A DNA stretch of 6,874 nt from an uncultured Candidatus Melainabacteria bacterium (GTDB lineage: Bacteria > Cyanobacteriota > Vampirovibrionia > Gastranaerophilales > Gastranaerophilaceae), in NCBI GenBank assembly GCA_934692295.1, contig CAKUTL010000066.1, positions 1 through 6,874 on the forward strand, in the 5' to 3' direction. Positions 4,213 to 6,874 of the stretch are shown here, in pieces. The translations under genes and the position numbers were made by a program. Numbering within the stretch: position 1 is the stretch's first letter; each line of letters begins with the position of its first letter. The notes under the pieces are model-generated. The model did no database searches. It was not told the DNA's origin and saw only the letters and a program-made list of their open reading frames with translations.

Positions 4213-4983
4213 ATGAATAAATGGAAGTTTAGAGGGTTTACATTAGCAGAAGTGTTGATAACTCTTGGGGTCATTGGCGTAGTTGCAGCTATGACTATTC
4301 CAACGATGATTACAAATTACCAAAAGAAACAAACTGCAATAGAAGACAAAAAAGCATATACAGAACTAAACCAAATTTTGAGAATGGCAATTGCAGACCA
4401 TGGCGACCCAAGTGGATGGGATTATTATGGAGCAAATGAACTTCCACAATGGGTTCAAACGTATTTTGAACCTTATGTCAAAGCAACAGGGGCAAAAACT
4501 TGTGCATCAAATGAAGAATGCCTTGGTTTACCTTTACCCTACCCTCTTTCTGTAACAGCAGGTAAAGTTAATACTCAGGTTGGACACTATGCAGTTTCTA
4601 AAATGGGAAGTCCTATTGGTTACGGATTTTATAGATATGGAGGAAACTATGAACCTGTAACAAGAGTAAAAGCATATATCCACAAACCATCCGGGAGAAA
4701 ACTTGCTTGGCAAAAAAAATCCTATGGATACTTAGGTAAAGACGTTTTTACATTTATTTTCACAACAGCAGATGCCAATCCAACTTTTAAACCTTATGGG
4801 CTTAAGCCTTTAGGTTCGTACGGAATGAGTACTGATGATAGAAATGTCCTACTTGGAACAGGTTGGGGCGGATGTAACCCTAAAGCAAGCGGCTCAGGAT
4901 ATTTTGGACCAGGGGATGCCTGTGCGGCTGTAATTATGATGGACAACTGGACAATTAGTAAAGATTACCCTTGGAAGAAATAA
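4213..4983 (+). CDS. Type IV pilin-like / pseudopilin protein, 256 residues
   Basis: The N-terminus has a 7-residue basic leader, then G8 and F9, the prepilin-peptidase cleavage site, then TLAEVLITLGVIGVVAAMTIPTM. The glutamate at mature position 5 (Glu13) and the hydrophobic helix to about residue 34 are diagnostic of type IV pilins and type II secretion pseudopilins. The protein would be cut and N-methylated by a prepilin peptidase and sit in the inner membrane or in a fibre. The rest is a large globular domain with four cysteines (97, 103, 221, 237), likely forming two disulfides, one as a small loop (C97-C103) and one near the end (C221-C237). The tail CAAVIMMDNWTISKDYPW fits Gastranaerophilales pilin families. 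It is longer than a usual 150-residue pilin. GAGGA lies 6 bases before the ATG. No assembly genes are nearby, so it is probably one of many scattered paralogues. Confidence 0.9.
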   Translation: MNKWKFRGFTLAEVLITLGVIGVVAAMTIPTMITNYQKKQTAIEDKKAYTELNQILRMAIADHGDPSGWDYYGANELPQWVQTYFEPYVKATGAKTCASNEECLGLPLPYPLSVTAGKVNTQVGHYAVSKMGSPIGYGFYRYGGNYEPVTRVKAYIHKPSGRKLAWQKKSYGYLGKDVFTFIFTTADANPTFKPYGLKPLGSYGMSTDDRNVLLGTGWGGCNPKASGSGYFGPGDACAAVIMMDNWTISKDYPWKK

Positions 4984-5052
4984 TATAACTTTGCCTTAGA
5001 AAACGTAGTCAATTAAAACTAGTTTTGATTATTACCTTAACACATTTATTAT

Positions 5053-5081
5053 TTGAAATTCTGTGAAAAATATTGTACAAT
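5053..5081 (+). promoter_or_regulatory. Promoter of the HD-GYP gene
   Basis: TTGAAA (5053-5058) and TACAAT (5076-5081) are spaced 17 bases apart, each with five of six consensus bases. Transcription should begin near 5088, right at the AAAGGTGA ribosome site (5088-5095), giving a leader of only about 17 bases. The gene is therefore likely transcribed separately from the pilin-like gene, although no terminator is visible between them. Confidence 0.7.
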
Positions 5082-5104
5082 AAGAGAAAAGGTGATTAAG
5101 ATTT

Positions 5105-6838
5105 ATGGTAGAAGGCAGAGTTAAAACAGAAGAGGCAGAAAAGTTAATTAAATCAGGTCTAGATTTAATTGATGAAAAAAACTATTCCAATGCTCAAGAC
5201 AAAGTCAATAAAGCATATGAAATGTTTAAAACAGAACGTTTTACAGAAGGAATTTCTATCTGTTTGAGTTTAATCGCTTTTTTGGATTATTCCGAAGGAA
5301 AATATAATTATGAAAAAGCAATTGCTATGCTTCAAGATGGAGCTTTTATGGCAACAAGAGCAAACAGCGTTACTGCACAACTCATAAACGAACTTATCTT
5401 TGGGAATATTCACTTTGCAGAAAACAACAAAGATGTTGCAATTATTCACTACAACAATGCACTTAAATTATCCGTAGAAGAAGATAAATATAACCTTTCA
5501 GACACCATAAATACAAGGATTAGACAACTCCAGAATGGAATGGATTATTCTCTTCCTACCAAAAGCGACCCTTTAGTTTCACTTGTAAAAATTAGCCGTT
5601 CAATCACAGCATTAACAGATATTGACGAGCTTTTGAGAGTTATTGCAGAAGAAACAAAAAATGCTATTCAAGCTGACCGTTGTACCGTTTTCTTGTGGGA
5701 TAAGGATACAGACGAATTATGGTCAAAAGTAGCTTTAGGCTTAAATTCAAGTCAAGAAATCAGATTCCCTGCCGACAAAGGACTTGCAGGTTACGTTGTA
5801 AAAAGCGGAGAAACGCTTAATATTGTCGATGCATACCAAGACCCAAGATTCAACCCAGAAGTTGATAACAAAACAGGTTATAGAACCAAAACAATTCTTT
5901 GTATGCCGATAATGAATAACAACAAAGAAATAATTGGTGCATTCCAAGTTTTGAACAAAATCGACGGGGTTTTCACAAAAAATGATGAAGACTTGCTAAT
6001 CGCAATCGGAGGAAGTGCAAGCATTGCTCTTGAAAATGCACAACTTTTCGATCAACAATTACAACTTTATCGTGAACAAAAATTACTATTCGAAAGCTTC
6101 ATTGATACACTTGCAACTTCTATCGATGCCAGAGATAAAATTACTGCAGGTCATTCAACTAGAGTTAGAATGTATTCATCACTCTTAGCTGAAGCAGTTG
6201 GAATGGATTCAAAAGATAGAAGTTTAGTAGAAAAAGCTGCCATCCTTCACGATATTGGGAAAATCGGAATTAGAGATTCCGTTCTTCAAAAAGAAGGTAA
6301 ACTTACAGACGAAGAATACAAACATATTCAAGAACACGTAAGAATCACACATAACATCCTAAACAAAATCTATATGTCACCTGATTTCAGAATAATTACT
6401 GAAATGGCTTGTTCTCATCACGAAAAATGGGATGGAACAGGATATTATAGACACTTAAAAGGTGAAGAAATTACACTCGGCGGAAGAATTTTAGCCGTTG
6501 CGGATGTATTTGATGCAATCACTTCAAAACGTCACTACCGTGATAAAATGCCAATCGCTAATGTTTTAGATATCTTGATGAAAGGTGCAGGATCACATTT
6601 TGATAAAAATCTAGTTGATACATTTATGTCAATTTCTTGTAGCAAGATTATTCGAGTGTTCTTATCTGAATATAACGGACAAATGAACCCTAATGACGAA
6701 GAACTTTTGAAGCAATATGACTTGATGTCAATTTACAGATTTGTTAATTCTGAAAACTTATCCACTGAAAGTCAAAAAGTTGTGGACTTGTTTAATTATT
6801 ATTATCTTGGCAAATCTCAAGAAGAGAAGGAGCAATAA
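5105..6838 (+). CDS. GAF / HD-GYP signalling protein, predicted cyclic-di-GMP phosphodiesterase, 577 residues
   Basis: Residues 5-145 are helical repeats that look TPR-like (for example NYSNAQDKVNKAYEMF and NNKDVAIIHYNNALKL). Residues about 165-315 are a GAF domain with DKGLAGYVV (224-232) and the NKxnFx3DE signature (N284 K285, F290, D294 E295) of cyclic-nucleotide-binding GAF domains. A coiled linker (313-330) leads to an HD-GYP domain (about 333-510). Metal ligands are present: His350, His382-Asp383 in HDIGK, His411, His438-His439 and Asp467. The GYP motif itself reads G-Y-Y (446-448), and the later R-P-Y-R reads R-H-Y-R (476-479). The residue four before His350 is Ile, not Glu, which suggests a binuclear rather than trinuclear metal site. 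Residues 511-577 are a helical tail. No membrane segment, so cytoplasmic. AAAGGTGA precedes the ATG. Domain assignment is firm; activity and ligand are inferred. Confidence 0.92.
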   Translation: MVEGRVKTEEAEKLIKSGLDLIDEKNYSNAQDKVNKAYEMFKTERFTEGISICLSLIAFLDYSEGKYNYEKAIAMLQDGAFMATRANSVTAQLINELIFGNIHFAENNKDVAIIHYNNALKLSVEEDKYNLSDTINTRIRQLQNGMDYSLPTKSDPLVSLVKISRSITALTDIDELLRVIAEETKNAIQADRCTVFLWDKDTDELWSKVALGLNSSQEIRFPADKGLAGYVVKSGETLNIVDAYQDPRFNPEVDNKTGYRTKTILCMPIMNNNKEIIGAFQVLNKIDGVFTKNDEDLLIAIGGSASIALENAQLFDQQLQLYREQKLLFESFIDTLATSIDARDKITAGHSTRVRMYSSLLAEAVGMDSKDRSLVEKAAILHDIGKIGIRDSVLQKEGKLTDEEYKHIQEHVRITHNILNKIYMSPDFRIITEMACSHHEKWDGTGYYRHLKGEEITLGGRILAVADVFDAITSKRHYRDKMPIANVLDILMKGAGSHFDKNLVDTFMSISCSKIIRVFLSEYNGQMNPNDEELLKQYDLMSIYRFVNSENLSTESQKVVDLFNYYYLGKSQEEKEQ

Positions 6839-6841
6839 ATA

Positions 6842-6874
6842 ATGAAAAAATATTTAGTATTTTCTATGCTTTTA
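6842..6874 (+). CDS. Start of a gene with a signal-peptide-like N-terminus, cut by the window edge
   Basis: The ATG at 6842 is 3 bases after the HD-GYP stop. It is preceded by AAGGAG (6827-6832, gap 9), which lies inside the last codons of that gene, so the two genes are probably co-transcribed and translationally coupled. Only 11 codons are visible, MKKYLVFSMLL: two lysines followed by a hydrophobic run, the beginning of a Sec signal peptide or membrane anchor. The rest is outside the window, so no function can be given. An exported partner read with an HD-GYP protein could be part of an envelope or surface-attachment response. Confidence 0.65.
   Translation, partial: MKKYLVFSMLL

Noticed and set aside
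5011..5030. Hairpin after the pilin-like gene as a terminator
   Set aside because: AATTAAAAC/GTTTTGATT can pair, but it has only one G-C pair apart from a wobble, a loop of two bases and no T run after it. It is not a convincing terminator.

Overview
The window looks like a low-GC bacterial chromosome with genes on both strands. The best lineage clue is the pilin-like protein at 4213-4983. Its start (GFTLAEVLITLGVIGVVAAM), paired cysteines and a tail ending in D-Y-P-W are typical of the large pilin families of Gastranaerophilales / Vampirovibrionia ('Melainabacteria', the non-photosynthetic relatives of cyanobacteria found in guts and water). AGA-rich codon use, AGGAGGT-like ribosome sites and unknown proteins carrying F-T-G tripeptides agree with this. 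The lineage is an inference from sequence flavour, not a database result.

Layout: Bases 1-369 hold no long gene. They contain a 16-codon reading frame (26-76), a strong intrinsic terminator (113-151), a second 28-codon candidate (233-319), a possible promoter (207-234) and small hairpins just before the next gene. 370-1671 (+) is an unrecognised 433-residue protein with a few hydrophobic segments. 1731-2120 (+) is a Fur-family regulator of PerR type, and 2 bases later comes a 46-residue rubredoxin (2123-2263). This pair has a near-consensus promoter, a 15-base Fur/PerR-like operator over the predicted transcription start, and its own terminator (2288-2329). 2346-3170 (+) is a zincin-like metalloprotease of unknown role, apparently leaderless. 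Its tail overlaps by 27 bases the tail of a convergent double zinc-ribbon protein (3659-3144, -). Upstream of that on the minus strand is an XRE/Cro-type regulator (4056-3736, -) with a TTG start. It is divergent from the pilin-like gene, and the shared 156-base interval carries repeated AAATATTAA sites. 5105-6838 (+) is a TPR-like + GAF + HD-GYP signalling protein. Three bases after it a secreted or membrane protein begins (6842 onward, cut by the window).

How the parts may work together: PerR and rubredoxin form a self-contained peroxide/oxygen-stress unit, sensible for an anaerobe. The pilin-like gene and the HD-GYP gene (predicted cyclic-di-GMP hydrolysis, with a GAF domain carrying the cyclic-nucleotide-type NKxnFx3DE signature) could both belong to surface or motility control, but each appears to have its own promoter, so the link is only positional. 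The least explained pieces are the 433-residue protein, the metalloprotease with widely separated HExxH and ELFAR motifs, and the tiny reading frames at the left end. I see no CRISPR array, insertion sequence, tRNA or rRNA.
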